From positions 6,743,916 through 6,807,915 of the forward strand of contig NC_049987.1 in assembly GCF_000003815.2 (NCBI RefSeq): a stretch of DNA of 64,000 nucleotides, read 5' to 3'. This document shows positions 13,414 through 25,193 of this stretch, piece after piece. A model generated the notes under the pieces. It saw only the letters and a program-made list of their open reading frames with translations. It was not told where the DNA came from and did no database searches. A program made the translations under genes and the position numbers. Position 1 is the stretch's first letter. Every line of letters starts with the position of its first letter. Source of the DNA: Branchiostoma floridae (lineage: Eukaryota > Chordata > Leptocardii > Amphioxiformes > Branchiostomatidae).

Positions 13414-14871
13414 GGGACCGTACGGCATTTAGCGAGGGGGGAGGGCCGGTCGCCAGGGGGGGGAGGGCCAAGCAAAAAAATATTTTGCCAGGGGGAGGGC
13501 CTAGCAATTTTTTTTTTACTTGGGGGGAGGGCCAAGCAAAAAAAATAGCTTGGTCTGCCAGCAAAATATGTCCCTTAAAATCCAAGAAACGGCGTTTCAG
13601 AGGGTCAAGATTTCAAAATTTTTCTGGACCTCTGCAAGGGATCGCCCGAGGTTGGCGCTCGGGATACAGTGAAAATGCGAAAGGGAGGGGGCGGGGCTTA
13701 TGCATGACGCCCTCGAAAACCTTCTTCACGTACAGAAATGTTATTAAACTCTAGATTAGTCTGCCAGCAAAATTTACCCCTGTCTTATTGCCCTCAAAAT
13801 GTAAGAAATGGCGTTTCAGAGCTCGAGGGTAAATATTTGCAAAATTTCTAAATCGAAATGCTATTAAAGTTAGCTTGGTTTGTCAGCAAAATATCTCCTC
13901 AAACTGAAGGAAATAGCTTTTAAGAGGGTCAAGATTTCAAAATTCTCCCGGACCTACCTTGCGATTCTTCGTGCCTTTGGCGCCGAACATGGTGTTCGGA
14001 ACGTCGTTCTCACAAAAACTTGAAACCCTCGTGTTTTTTTTTTTTCATAGAAATGTCATCTAACCAGCAAATTTTCCCATAAAAAAGCAATGCAGGAAAT
14101 CGTGGCAAAAAAAGCGTGGCATTTCTAAAAGACCTCCTGCAAGTCTGCGGTCTCACGCCCGCCGGCGGCTCGAGAGAGGCGACCGGTCTTACCCCGCCGT
14201 GGGAAAATCAGCGTCACGCGTCGGCGCCCCCCTCCCCACTACAGTTTTGGAAGTCGAATCGTGCTGTCGTTTTGGTTTTCATTTTTCCCCCCGATTTACC
14301 GTAAGTTATTACCACCACAGAACCAAGAAAAAGTCCAAAATATATGTAAATTAAAAATAGTTTCCGTCAAGCCGCTGATCGGGCCCGCGAGCTTGCAATA
14401 CGTAAATTTAGGGAGCAGGGCGCGCGCCGCTTCGCGGCGCAAGTCTACTAGAAATCCAGGTACAAATGCTTTTTAGGTGTTGTTTTGATATAAAAAAAAT
14501 GAAATAGCTTCTATAAAGCAAATATTTATGCCTCTATGAAGCAGATATTTATCCCTCTATTAAGCAGATATTTTGAGCCATTCTGTTTTCCTTTTTTTTT
14601 CACTAGGGGTGAGAGATCTGCTTCTCGATGAAAATCATGAAAAAGGATGACGCAAAGCACATTTCCAAATGCGGGAGCGTAGTGTTTTATTGGCGTCTTG
14701 AATATTTTTTTTCAAAGTTGATAGGAGGGGGGAGGGCCAAGCAAAAATATTTTGTCTTGGGGGGAGGGCCTAGCAAAAAAAAATTTACCTGGGGGGAGGG
14801 CCATGCAAAAATTTTTTGACCCGACCCTCTGGCGACCGGCCCTCCCCCCTCACTAAACGCCGTACGGTCCC
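13414..14871. mobile_element. PIF/Harbinger-like non-autonomous transposon, 1.46 kb, TAA TSD
   Basis: The terminal ~42 bp (GGGACCGTACGGC ... GGTCGCCA) are inverted with two mismatches, and TAA flanks both sides (13411-13413, 14872-14874). Three-base TWA duplications point to PIF/Harbinger. Inside each end lie three GGAGGGCCWWGCAAAAA words, but in the same orientation at both ends rather than inverted. The interior has two to four diverged ~120-170-bp repeats around the word CAGCAAAAT (13.55-13.95 kb) and GC-rich patches. No transposase ORF is present. Confidence 0.8.
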
Positions 14872-14874
14872 TAA

Positions 14875-17800
14875 CAGTTGTGCTGTTAATGTTAGGATTA
14901 TATGGTAAATGTGGGATGTACTTCTCTCGATGTACATCATTGTATTTCTCGTGAGACCTTGACAGTGACACTTTTTTATGTATGATCTATGTTTCTGTGA
15001 GTTTCCTGATACAAAGCAGCCCGGCCTTCAGCATTATGTAAGTTGTCTGTAACATAAGCAGGACATTGACAGTAATGACACTTTGATAGATGGCAGCTCT
15101 GTCTCCATCTATGAAGTAAAGCTGTTGAGGGGATTCCTGCCTTGTTGTGAAAATATAAGAGATGATTTAGGACTGTTTCCTAAAAAGAATTAAAATACAA
15201 TCATAACAGAAATAGAGCACAAGATTACAGATCAGTACAGTTGTATTTCTTTCCCTATTTCCTAGATCATTGATGTCTTACATCAGAATAATTTGGATTT
15301 ATAAAGAGCCAAAGGTAGGCTTATCCAGTGTATCTTTATTTGCAACATGAGGGCATCTGATTTTTCCTAATCCTTACTAAAACAGCCATATCCAACAGTA
15401 CAAATGGTTTTTGTAGTATTTTGTGTTTTCATTTTGTGTCATTGAAGAAACAAGTTGAATGGAAGGTAACCGGTAGATCAGCACCAAGGACAGAGACAAT
15501 CAAAACATGGGCCTTCAAATCATTTTGATTAGAGCATAAAATCTAACATTTGTATGCTTTTGATACATGATCCACAGACTTCAGGGTAGGTTAAATAGGC
15601 TTGTTAACTACAGTTAAAACGGTCCAAAAAAAGGCCATGAAAAAAACTTGTAGACCTGATGTTGGACCTATTAGAAAATGAACAGATCATATGAGCAGGC
15701 ATTCACACGTTTTGGGGCTTACTGGTCAAAGAAAAGGACAAGAGCAAAGTAGGGTAGAGTTTACAGTAATTTTTACAGTCGATCGTACTTACTTAGCCTT
15801 GCAGGATTTTAAAACGCCTGTGGGAGTCAAATACTTCTTCACCAAACAGATTTCTTTCTAGCAAAATGGACCATTGACGGCATTGTTTTGAGTATCACCG
15901 ATTCTCAAGTTTTCAGATACTGAATCAGGTCCGGACCGGGACCTGATCTTCTGGACCTGAACCAGACCTGGACCTAAATGTTCTGTACCTGTACCTGCCC
16001 CTATGCTGAGACTCAATGAGATGAATTGTTTGGGCCTTCCTGAGTTTGATGAGTTCTCCTGTGTTCCCTTTCCTGCCACAATCTGGTGTTATCTGTTCTA
16101 CAGCAGCAGGAGTAGAGCATAATGGCCTGATGGAGTGATGGGGAAGTTTTAGGCTGAGAGCATTTTGTAGCAAGTGGGTGATTATAGTGTAGACCATCAT
16201 TTGTGTACAGTTATCCATCACTACAAATGGATGTACCTAAGCACTGTGGGGTCAAATTTGGTTCTTGTAAATCAGGATTGAAATGGGGAGGTGCATGGAA
16301 GGGTATTGTCATCAAGGCTCACTGGATAGGTTTATTTTGGTAATAATACCACTGCCATCTGTGTTCTACAAATGTACAGGAAATTTATGAGTGTGTGGCA
16401 ATTTAGAGGTGATTAAAAGTGATTTGTATGGATTTTCAAAGATTATGAGAAATTCACTTCAGGACCTATCAAATAAAACTATGTAAATGCTTGCTACACA
16501 GAAATATTACAGACCCAAATTCTTTTTCCTAAATTTTCATTTAGTGTAATTGCTGCCAATTTTGACCATCAAATAGCCTTTAATTGGTTTCTAATCTAAG
16601 ACTAGTAAGTATTAATGCCATAACAAAGTGCAATTTCAGTGCGCTGCTTTACTTAAGCATTTTGTCATGTCTGAAATGAAGTGCCTTTTATATTTTCTGT
16701 GGTTGGATAACATCTGAAGCTGCTGCTGCAACTGCACTACCCAGTTTCCTTTCTACTCTGTCAGACATGAAATATCTGATACATACAGAGATAAGATTGG
16801 TTCTTTTCTCCTGGGTCGTCTGGTCTACGGTGCATCAATTACCAAATTCAACAGTACTGGCAGTAATTTGTCAATGGTGTTTGGCACAGTGTACAGGTAC
16901 ATACATGTAGATGGGCTGAAATAATGCAATCCTTTGGTCAATTCTTTGCTATACATATTGGAATTATTTTTTTCCTGATCAAAATAAATAAAAAAGATAT
17001 GTTACTTCTGTATGGATTGTATTCTGTGATTTTTTTCCAAATCATTTTTGGTCACAATTAGAATTACTTCAAGCTTCTCCCTGCAGAAATAATCTTTGGG
17101 AACCAGATCTATACTGCATGGTTACTGGTTTAGGCAGCACGGAAAAGCTTAAAAAAGAGTTTTGTCTTTGGTTCTAGTCTTTGTTCATCATTGTGAATCT
17201 ATTACTTCCGGAATTACAGTTACTGTAACACATAAAGCTGTATGGAAATGGATCCGTGTCTCCTGTTTGTCTGTAATGTAATCGAGAAGGCCCATCATCT
17301 CTGAATCTGAGTGGAAAGTGTCTCCTGTTTGTCTGTAATGTAATCGAGAAGGCCCATCATCTCTGAATCTGAGTGGAAAGTAATTGAAACCGTGCACCTT
17401 TTGGTGGAGCTGAGAGAAAGAGTCAGACGCTAATCCTTCATCCCCCATTAGGTGGTCTGGCAGCTCTAGTCATCCCGATAAAGGAAACATTCCCACACAG
17501 GCTACATGAGGTCAGCATAGTCAGTCTGTGCCGTGCATGGAATTACAGAGGTATAGAACATGGCTCAAAGGGCATTGATAAAGGGGCAGATTCAGTGGAG
17601 GGTCGGACATTGTCTGCTGACAAAGTATAATGCAGCTGGGTCTTTATAGTTCTGGACTTTTAGTGGTTTAGCGCAAATGGGAAAACCTTACAGGGCAGTT
17701 CATGATGTCGTCAATCAGTATTAGGTAGAAATCAGACTAGAATACTGGTGTCATTGGAATGGCTTAGTGTTCATTCTAGGTGATATAAATTCTCCTTAAG

Positions 17801-18069
17801 TTGTCACAGTTATTGCTACAATATTGCAGCTTTTAGTGCTGATATTGTGGCGTAATTACTACAAACACAATCTGTGAGATTAGAACGAATGGCATACAGG
17901 TATAGAGACAAAATGGTTCTTAGCAATGACAAAGTGTGTTATTAGTATTGTACATGTTGGTGCAACCCTGAAGAGAAAAGCTGCCAATATTGTAATAATG
18001 TTCATTGTCATCATCAGAAACATGGAGTTAGGCTCTGGCAGTTGTGCTGATCAAGGGATTTAGTGACAT
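14875..18069. other. Non-coding
   Basis: Only the perfect 62-bp duplication (17256-17379) stands out. A short stretch of repeated GGACCTGA/TCAGGTCC words lies at about 15925-15990. Confidence 0.5.
17256..17379 (+). repeat. Perfect 62-bp tandem duplication
   Basis: Two identical 62-bp units start GTGTCTCCTGTTTGTCTG at 17256 and 17318. Perfect identity suggests a recent event. Confidence 0.95.
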
Positions 18070-18450
18070 TAGACTACACCAATCTGATTTGTTTCTTCTT
18101 GGATCTTTAAACAAAAATTAAGTAACTGGAAAAAGATAACAGAAACAAATCAACAAATCATGAGGACCAGACTTGGTGTACGGAGTAAATACAGTCATAT
18201 TCAGGTTTTCCTCTTTTCTCTACAATCTTTTGTTGTCTCTTTGCTACATTTTCACTAAGAATAGCCAAAAACCAAAGAACAGGATAACAAAAACAAATCC
18301 TGAAGACCAGTCCTCGGTACACTCAGTTTTACAGAGTGAGTGAATACAGTCATATTTGAGTTTTCCTCTCTTCTCTGTGATCTTGGGTTCTCTCCTCTCC
18401 ACATTTTCAATTAAAATGTCCACGAACTAAGAATATAACTTGGTGTGGCC
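18070..18450. mobile_element. GGCCACACC-family MITE with internal duplication
   Basis: The left end GACTACACCAATCTGA and the right end ACTTGGTGTGGCC face each other next to TTA/TTA. The interior contains two diverged ~165-bp copies around GAATACAGTCATATT and GTTTTCCTC words. Confidence 0.5.
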
Positions 18451-18709
18451 TTAGAGATCATTTCAATAATGCAGTGATCAGAACACAAATTAGCCGGTGA
18501 CATTTATCGGATGTGACCTTTAACAGAGCAGTTCGGACATCTCTCGTCGGTGACAAAGTGACTTCGGCCATCCAGCTGGTGCCCTTCAACATTTTATGTC
18601 GAAATGAAGACGGATGAAATCAACTTTGACATTTTCTTGCAAGATTTAATATAAGTGTGATTTTGGTATCATCAATTGTGGCAGAAGGCAGTACTTGAAG
18701 CATACATAA

Positions 18710-18910
18710 GGCTTGGGTCACATTTCCAAAGCGGGACCCGTCCGGAATGTTTTAAGAAACGAAAAATTAAAATGTATACCTAGAAATATACACAAATCAT
18801 GCCATTGAATCTTATGTTGACATATTGTGTATTTTGATGCATTCTATATAATTCTTTTCGCTCCCAAAAGCTTCCCGTCCGGGTCCCGGTTTGGAAATGT
18901 GACCTAAGCC
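18710..18910. mobile_element. 201-bp MITE, TAA TSD (PIF/Harbinger-like)
   Basis: Ends GGCTTGGGTCACATTTCC and its near-perfect inverse (GGAAATGTGACCTAAGCC) span about 30 bp including CGGGACCCG. TAA flanks both sides (18707-18709, 18911-18913). Confidence 0.75.
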
Positions 18911-20004
18911 TAAGGCATACCAAGAAGCAAAGTATTAGACTCAATTCTTCTAACTTGCATGTCTTTTTTTATCATATATGTCTGTTTTGATCAACCTAAA
19001 ATTACAATTTTTACTGATGCCTGTAATATTGTTTATTGTGTGAAGTATATAACAAATAGTTGCAGAATTGTCCTTCATACCTCAAAGATTAGCAACAAAT
19101 AACCATGCATGCTAAAATTTAGTACAGCGATGGTTGATAGAACATTGGGCGCCAAGTTCTATTATTTGTCTGCTGCCACCAAGCCTAAACCAGATTTGTA
19201 AGATGAGGGCTGCATATTAGAGGATACATCATTATATATATATATTAGGGATAGACATCTGAACATCTTCTTTGGGAAAATTCAATTTTAGATCAAATAG
19301 GAGGACACAAGTCAGAGGTCAAATGTTTGAATCTACTTGATATGCAGTTCAAGAATTACCTCAAATACATTCGGTCAACATTTTTTGTCTGATTGCACAT
19401 TTGTGAGAATCAGATTTTGAAGACGACATCTGCAGTGCTATATGATGATTGTCATTCCAACGGTGTCCTGACAATACAGTTTGGGACTGTCATTTCTTGG
19501 CTCACTGGAGAATGAAATTGTTTCAAACCAACAAGGTTAAAGAGCTTCTGTTTCTGGTAGTAGATTTAGTGGTTCTTCATGATCAGTTATTCCTCAATAT
19601 GTTAGTGCATGCAGGTACAAGGCTCCTATGGTGTTTAAACATTATGTTGTATCAGTCTTTTTGTTCAGCTCCTCACAGAATTTATACAGTGTATGTTGTC
19701 AAATAGGTTTATGATGTTCTAATGGGACAGTCATCATGGAAAGGACTGGTTGTTCCTTAATTTCACATGGTTATTTCTGTCAATTCAGCCTAAATGAAAT
19801 GGTGAAAAGATCACACTTAACAAAACTGGAGACATACAATGTATCATTTGTTGAAAGACATCTGTGTTAAGAAATATGGCTGGCAAGATTTTCATGTTTG
19901 GAATTGCCTTCACCCACCCTGCCTTCATCACTCACTGATTCTCTCCCACAGGCTGCTGGCAAGGGATCAAAACACATGCTACAATGCTGAGCCCAGGGTA
20001 GCAA

Positions 20005-20170
20005 TTGTAGGGAAATTGATATAGCACCAATTTAGTGTAACGAGTACAGGAAAATTGTTCAATTTAGTTTTGCAAGTGTAGGAAAATTGAAACAATACTG
20101 CTTTTGTGTAGAAAAATTGATCATAGTTTCAACACCAATCTAGTGTTAGTAGCAAATGTAGGCAGTTGAT
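20005..20170 (+). repeat. Degenerate ~45-bp repeats
   Basis: The words GTAGGRAAATTGA and ACACCAATTTAGTGT recur about four times. Confidence 0.55.
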
Positions 20171-20389
20171 ACAGTTGATAGATGTTTGGAATCAGTTATA
20201 TTCAATACAGCACAGAAATCAGTATGGCAGACAGTAAGTCTCGTTTTCACAAAGCACTTGAAAGCAAAATAGTTCTTACAGATCCCCCGTGTTAGTAAAA
20301 AGTTAGAACCAAAGACTCCTGCAGACATCTTACTTGTGCCACACTTAATCGTGTGATGAGACTTACATGTACTTAGACAGACTGTCAGT

Positions 20390-21060
20390 CGGGGGGTCTG
20401 ATTGTGTCACAGACGGATGCTGATACATCACAAGTCACTTCACCCCATCGATCGGTTATCAACCATTCCTAAACACGACATCTGTCAGGCTGTCTGCTTC
20501 ATAAATGGGAGGGAGGGGAACAATGAGATACACATCTAGATACATGTATGTTGAGTTGGATTTTACGTCTTTGAAGGAAATTTGAATGTGTATTTGAAAG
20601 TCACTTCACCCATGCCATCAATTGGAGATAAACCAATCTCATCGACTTGGCTGTCTTCTTAATTTGGGAAGGAAGGGAACACGGAGATACATTTAGATAC
20701 TGTGGTTCAGTTTAAAGTGATGCAGTCCTCAAAGGATGTTTTCACATCATTCTGTGTGTCTGGATGTAAGATCTTGATTCGTCGTAATGCACTTTTCTGC
20801 GTTAATCAGTTATCAACCATTCTTAAACACAACATCTGTCAGACTGGGTGGCTGACATAAGGAAGGAACCAAAAAATACCCAGAATTTTAAGTTTGTTTC
20901 GAATTGGAGGGAAAATAATTCCATGTATTTGAAAGTAACATCTTAATTTATCACAAGTCCATTGATCAGGTATGAACTTTTCTTGAACACAACATATGTC
21001 AGCTTCATTTCGGAAGGACCTGAACAAGAAGATATAACGTGTTACATGTATGTAGAAGAG
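20390..21060 (+). repeat. Four diverged ~170-190-bp tandem units
   Basis: The units share TTATCAACCATTCYTAAACAC, CATCTGTCAG and a GGAAGG(A/G)A word. Copies start at about 20420, 20597, 20768 and 20938, with clear divergence. Confidence 0.7.
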
Positions 21061-22851
21061 TAGCCAATGTCGAGTATGTTTACCTCTGTAGCTCAATATT
21101 AAACATGTTTTAGGATATTTGGAAGCAAGATTTTTCTTCAGGCAGCTTCTAAAAATTTGCTTATCTTCTTGCATCTACATTATTTACAGGAATTGAAAGT
21201 CTGACAGTCAGATTATTTCTTCACGTTGTTTTTATGTGTGAATGTATTCATTGGAATTTCAGTTTGAGACAAGAAATATTTTAAAAAGCCAGAAAAGTTC
21301 CTAATTGCTACTTAATCAACTTTCAAAAATCTAACTGCCAGAAGTCTGAGTTATCCTTCAGTTCTCCCATGGGTTGTATCAGGAAGGTTCTCGCAATAAA
21401 CTCAGTGAGATTGACGACTCTCTCCCATCTGATAAGGTGCAGAACTAATTGATGCACAACGGATCTGTATCTGCTTGATTTGGTGCTGCAAAGAAGATGG
21501 TTATGGGAGAGACTGAGCTGAATGCTAAATGCCTTGGTCACCTATCAATCATGGAAGTTCCTTTTTTTTCTGAAGCCAATGTTAAGACGGCTTCTGCAGA
21601 TACATTTTGTTACCTCATTAGAATAACTTGAATATCAAAACAAGTATTACGTACTATATGTATGACTGAAAAATAAACATAGTAAGTAAAGTAATCTTCT
21701 GATTGAAAATTTTTGTCAATTTGCTACTTAACACTAGGTTTTCATGATAGTGTAGAGTAGCTAGAATTACAAGTATTCCAGGTAATATTCCTGCAGATGA
21801 TAACTTGGTGACATTCTTTGTAAATCAAGGTCTAGTAGCATTATGTTAAGATATTCATTCTGATGCTGTTATAAGCAGAATGATTATAATTAGAGTCTTA
21901 TGGACAAGACTTGGGCCAGTTGTTTATAAATGCAACCGTTTGATACACCAAGTACCATCATTCCATAATCCAGTTAGCATTAGGGCTGATCTTTCAACAT
22001 TGATTTTATTGATTTCATTTCCATGTGAGCGACCACCTGAGACATTATTGAGACCTTAAGTCCTTCCAGTAAAAATTTTGTTTTTGTGTTGCTCAGATCA
22101 AGATGTGGACCACCTGATCTGATAGTCTCTGGGGATTCTCAATCGTGTTTCTGCCAAAAACATCATTTCATTTTGACGTCAAATCATACTGTAATCTTAT
22201 TAATACTCTGGGACTGTGCTGTGCAAATCAGTTTAGTGGAGAAGTTACATCTTTGCTGTGTGCCATAAGCAATAGATTAAATTGTTCAATTCATTTCACT
22301 TGTTTTCTGTCATGCAATGATAGCTAGAACTCTTAGAGATGTTTCCTTCATCTGTTTTTTACATATTTCCTTTTTTCAAAGTTTGATAAAGAAGTAAAAA
22401 GATACATGAGATCCCAATGCATCAGAACTGTGCGACGTTTTTCCATTAGAATCAACCTTAGGGAGGAGAGTCAAAACTCATTCTGTCTGTATCGCTGATT
22501 CAATTATTTTTCTAATTCCATTATCTTCATCCCTCTTTACCTCTGCTATGTCCTTGAATTACGCAGCCTGTTTCTGTCAACTGCCTCACAGTCTTTTTGT
22601 AGACTAAAATTTGATATCAGGGTTTTTGTAACGATTAATAAGTGTATGAAGTACTAAAATGAGTAATTTCCTTCTATGAAATTGCAGACAGTGATGTGAA
22701 CTGGGTGATAGCCATTCTGTTTCACCACTGGCTCAGTGTTGTTTTATATTGTTCTTGTCCTTGGTGTCCTTGTCCTTACACTTGAAATGCAGGAATGTTG
22801 TTACTGGAGTGTGTGCCTATTGTGTTTAAGAGAATTGTTTGTGCTTGTTAA

Positions 22852-23366
22852 AGGGGCATTCCACTCCACACGGGAGTGTTATTTTCCGATAGATATTAAT
22901 TTTAGGAAGTGATAACTGCATACTACTTCACATTATACGATAATGTACCCGGTTTCTTCACATGCCTCAAAAGCATTCAGTCTTCTACTAAACTCCCCAA
23001 GTGCCCTCTAATCGAATTAATCCTATGGCTGAATACAATGCAAAACTTTTAGGTAAGGTTACAAAACTAATTTCAGGTTCGCTAGGAAATCTCGTGTTGT
23101 TCTTGTAGTCTTTGCTATCTTATGAGCAATTTGCCTTCTCGATGTGCTTAGCGTACCTCATTTATTCCGAAAATATGTACGATAAACACAGTGTCTATGC
23201 GTATAGGGAATGCATGGGTAGGGTCTGCATGGGTTTAGTGAGTGTTCTTATTGTACACATCACGTAATTCATCCCAAGGTGAATTCCACAAAATTCGGCT
23301 GATTATGTATTCATTGCCACATTATCTGTTGGAAAACAAGACTCCCTTCTGGAGTGGAATGCCCCT
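22852..23366. mobile_element. 515-bp MITE with TTAA TSD (piggyBac-like)
   Basis: AGGGGCATTCCACTCC at the left and GGAGTGGAATGCCCCT at the right are exact inverses, followed inward by GGGAGT on both sides. TTAA flanks both ends (22848-22851, 23367-23370). The exact TTAA target suggests mobilisation by a piggyBac-type transposase. No ORF is present. Confidence 0.75.
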
Positions 23367-23429
23367 TTAAGGCTCTGACTAAGTTGCAGTGCAAGTCCAA
23401 GCCAAGTCTAACCAGTCTTCACTTTTGAT

Positions 23430-24110
23430 AATACAGACAAGGACAAGCAATACTCCAGGCAGTAAAGGGAACTGGAATATGTCAGTTGTGCCTAATCGCT
23501 ACATGTATTCCTTGATTGTTACAGAATGTCCATGTCCTTGGTGCTGAAGGTTCAATCCATATACTGAAGTGTTGTTATCAATTCATTGGGTATACACCAG
23601 GCAGTGACAGAAACTTGAATATACATCTGTTGTGCGTAACCACTATACCTGCTTTGTTATGGAATGGCCCTGTCCTTGGTGCTGATGGCTCAATCCACAG
23701 TTGTTAAAGTACTGATTTGTAGGTTTGGAATGTTTCTATTATCGAATACACTTCAGGCAGAAAGTTAAATATATATCAGCTATGCCTTTACACTATTCAT
23801 GTTGTGTGATGGTATGGTCCTGTCCTTGGTGCTGATGGTTCAATGCATAAGGCATTGATTTGTACTTATAGAAGTGTTTATTTTGTATACTCCAGGCAGT
23901 AAGGTGAACTGGAATATACATGACGTATGCCTTACCTTGGTGCTAATGGTTCAGTCCTAGTGCATACAGCACTGATTTGTACTTGTAAAAGTGTTTATTG
24001 TGCATACTCCAGGAAGCAAGGTTAAGAGGAATATACAAGACTTATGCCTTACCTTGGTACTGATGGCTCAGTCCTAATACTTAAACCACTGGGCTTGTCA
24101 TTACTGTTGG
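23430..24110 (+). repeat. Five diverged ~120-160-bp tandem units
   Basis: The words ACTCCAGGCAGTAAGG, GGAATATACA and CCTTGGTGCTGATGG, followed by TTCAATCC, recur in order at about 23450, 23590, 23745, 23890 and 24005. The later units are shortened by an internal deletion. Confidence 0.8.
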
Positions 24111-24863
24111 GTGTTCCTTTTATGTTTGAGGGAATTATTCATGTTAACTGAAGCTTTGGTAACCCACTGTAATGTTCTATCCTTTAAATGGGTGATCTAA
24201 AGAGTCATTTCTCAACAAAGTAACTCATTCACTTCATTTTTTCTCCTTACTAATAGTTTGTTTACTGGTGTGTGAAGCACCTGTCTTCCACTACAAATGA
24301 CCACTCTGCCATGTCTATTCCCTGACCTGGGGTAACCCCAGTAGTAAGTTAAGTGGTTTTACCAGAACAGGGCCTTTTCCCCTACAAGAAACTGATGATG
24401 CAGCAGGGAATACATGTAGTTTCTCTCCTTTACTTTTTTAGTCCATGACAAGTTATTGTAGGGGCCACAGACATTTTTAGTTTGACTTGATCAAGAGAAT
24501 GTGGATTTTTAAATTTTTCACCCCCTCATACTATGTGTAGTCATTTCAAGTCAAGTCAAAGTTTATTGCATTACAATTGCAAAGTGGAGTATATTCTATA
24601 AATAACAACAAGCTATATAGTAAGATTAATCTAATACTGTAACTGTTACAGTAGATGTAGATTTAAGGCTTTACAATATTGAAAGAAAACGCAGTGTACA
24701 ATAATAGAAAAAGCCAGAATGTTGCATCAGTCTACTTGTTGATAACAAAGATCAAAGGTACAGACTTTCCCCTCAGACTCAGTTTTCATCTGATCCTCCA
24801 GATCAGCAATATTTTCTGAAGATGATGAAGTCTGCCATGTCTTCCTCCTGACCTGGTGTACCC

Positions 24864-25187
24864 CAGGGATAAACAAGTCCACTAGCCCTATTGTCCAGGG
24901 CAAGTGAAAGTGCTGTTCGGGCAAATACATGTCCTACCCCACTTGTCCGATCGGGCAAGTAAGATTTTTCCATTGATTTTAGTGCAATTTTGATATACTT
25001 GTTACTTTTTACAGTCATGACATCAAGCAATTGTCTACAGAGAATTCCATTGCTGGAAGTGAAAATGCATATACTAGTAACAGTGACATTTGAATTTTGG
25101 GCAAGTGAAAAATTGGTTCGGGCAAGTACATTTTTTATGTGCTTGCCCGATAGGACAAGTGGATTTTAGAAAACTTGTTCAACCCTG
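24864..25187. mobile_element. CAGGG-ended element with 6-bp TSD
   Basis: The left end CAGGGATAAACAAGT and the right end ACTTGTTCAACCCTG are degenerate inverses, and GTACCC is duplicated (24858-24863, 25188-25193). The interior repeats GGGCAAGT words in both orientations. Confidence 0.6.
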
Positions 25188-25193
25188 GTACCC

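Larger units (their letters stand above)
18914..22847. other. Non-coding, repeat arrays
   Basis: It holds the arrays at 20.0-20.2 and 20.4-21.1 kb. No coding exon is supported. Confidence 0.5.
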
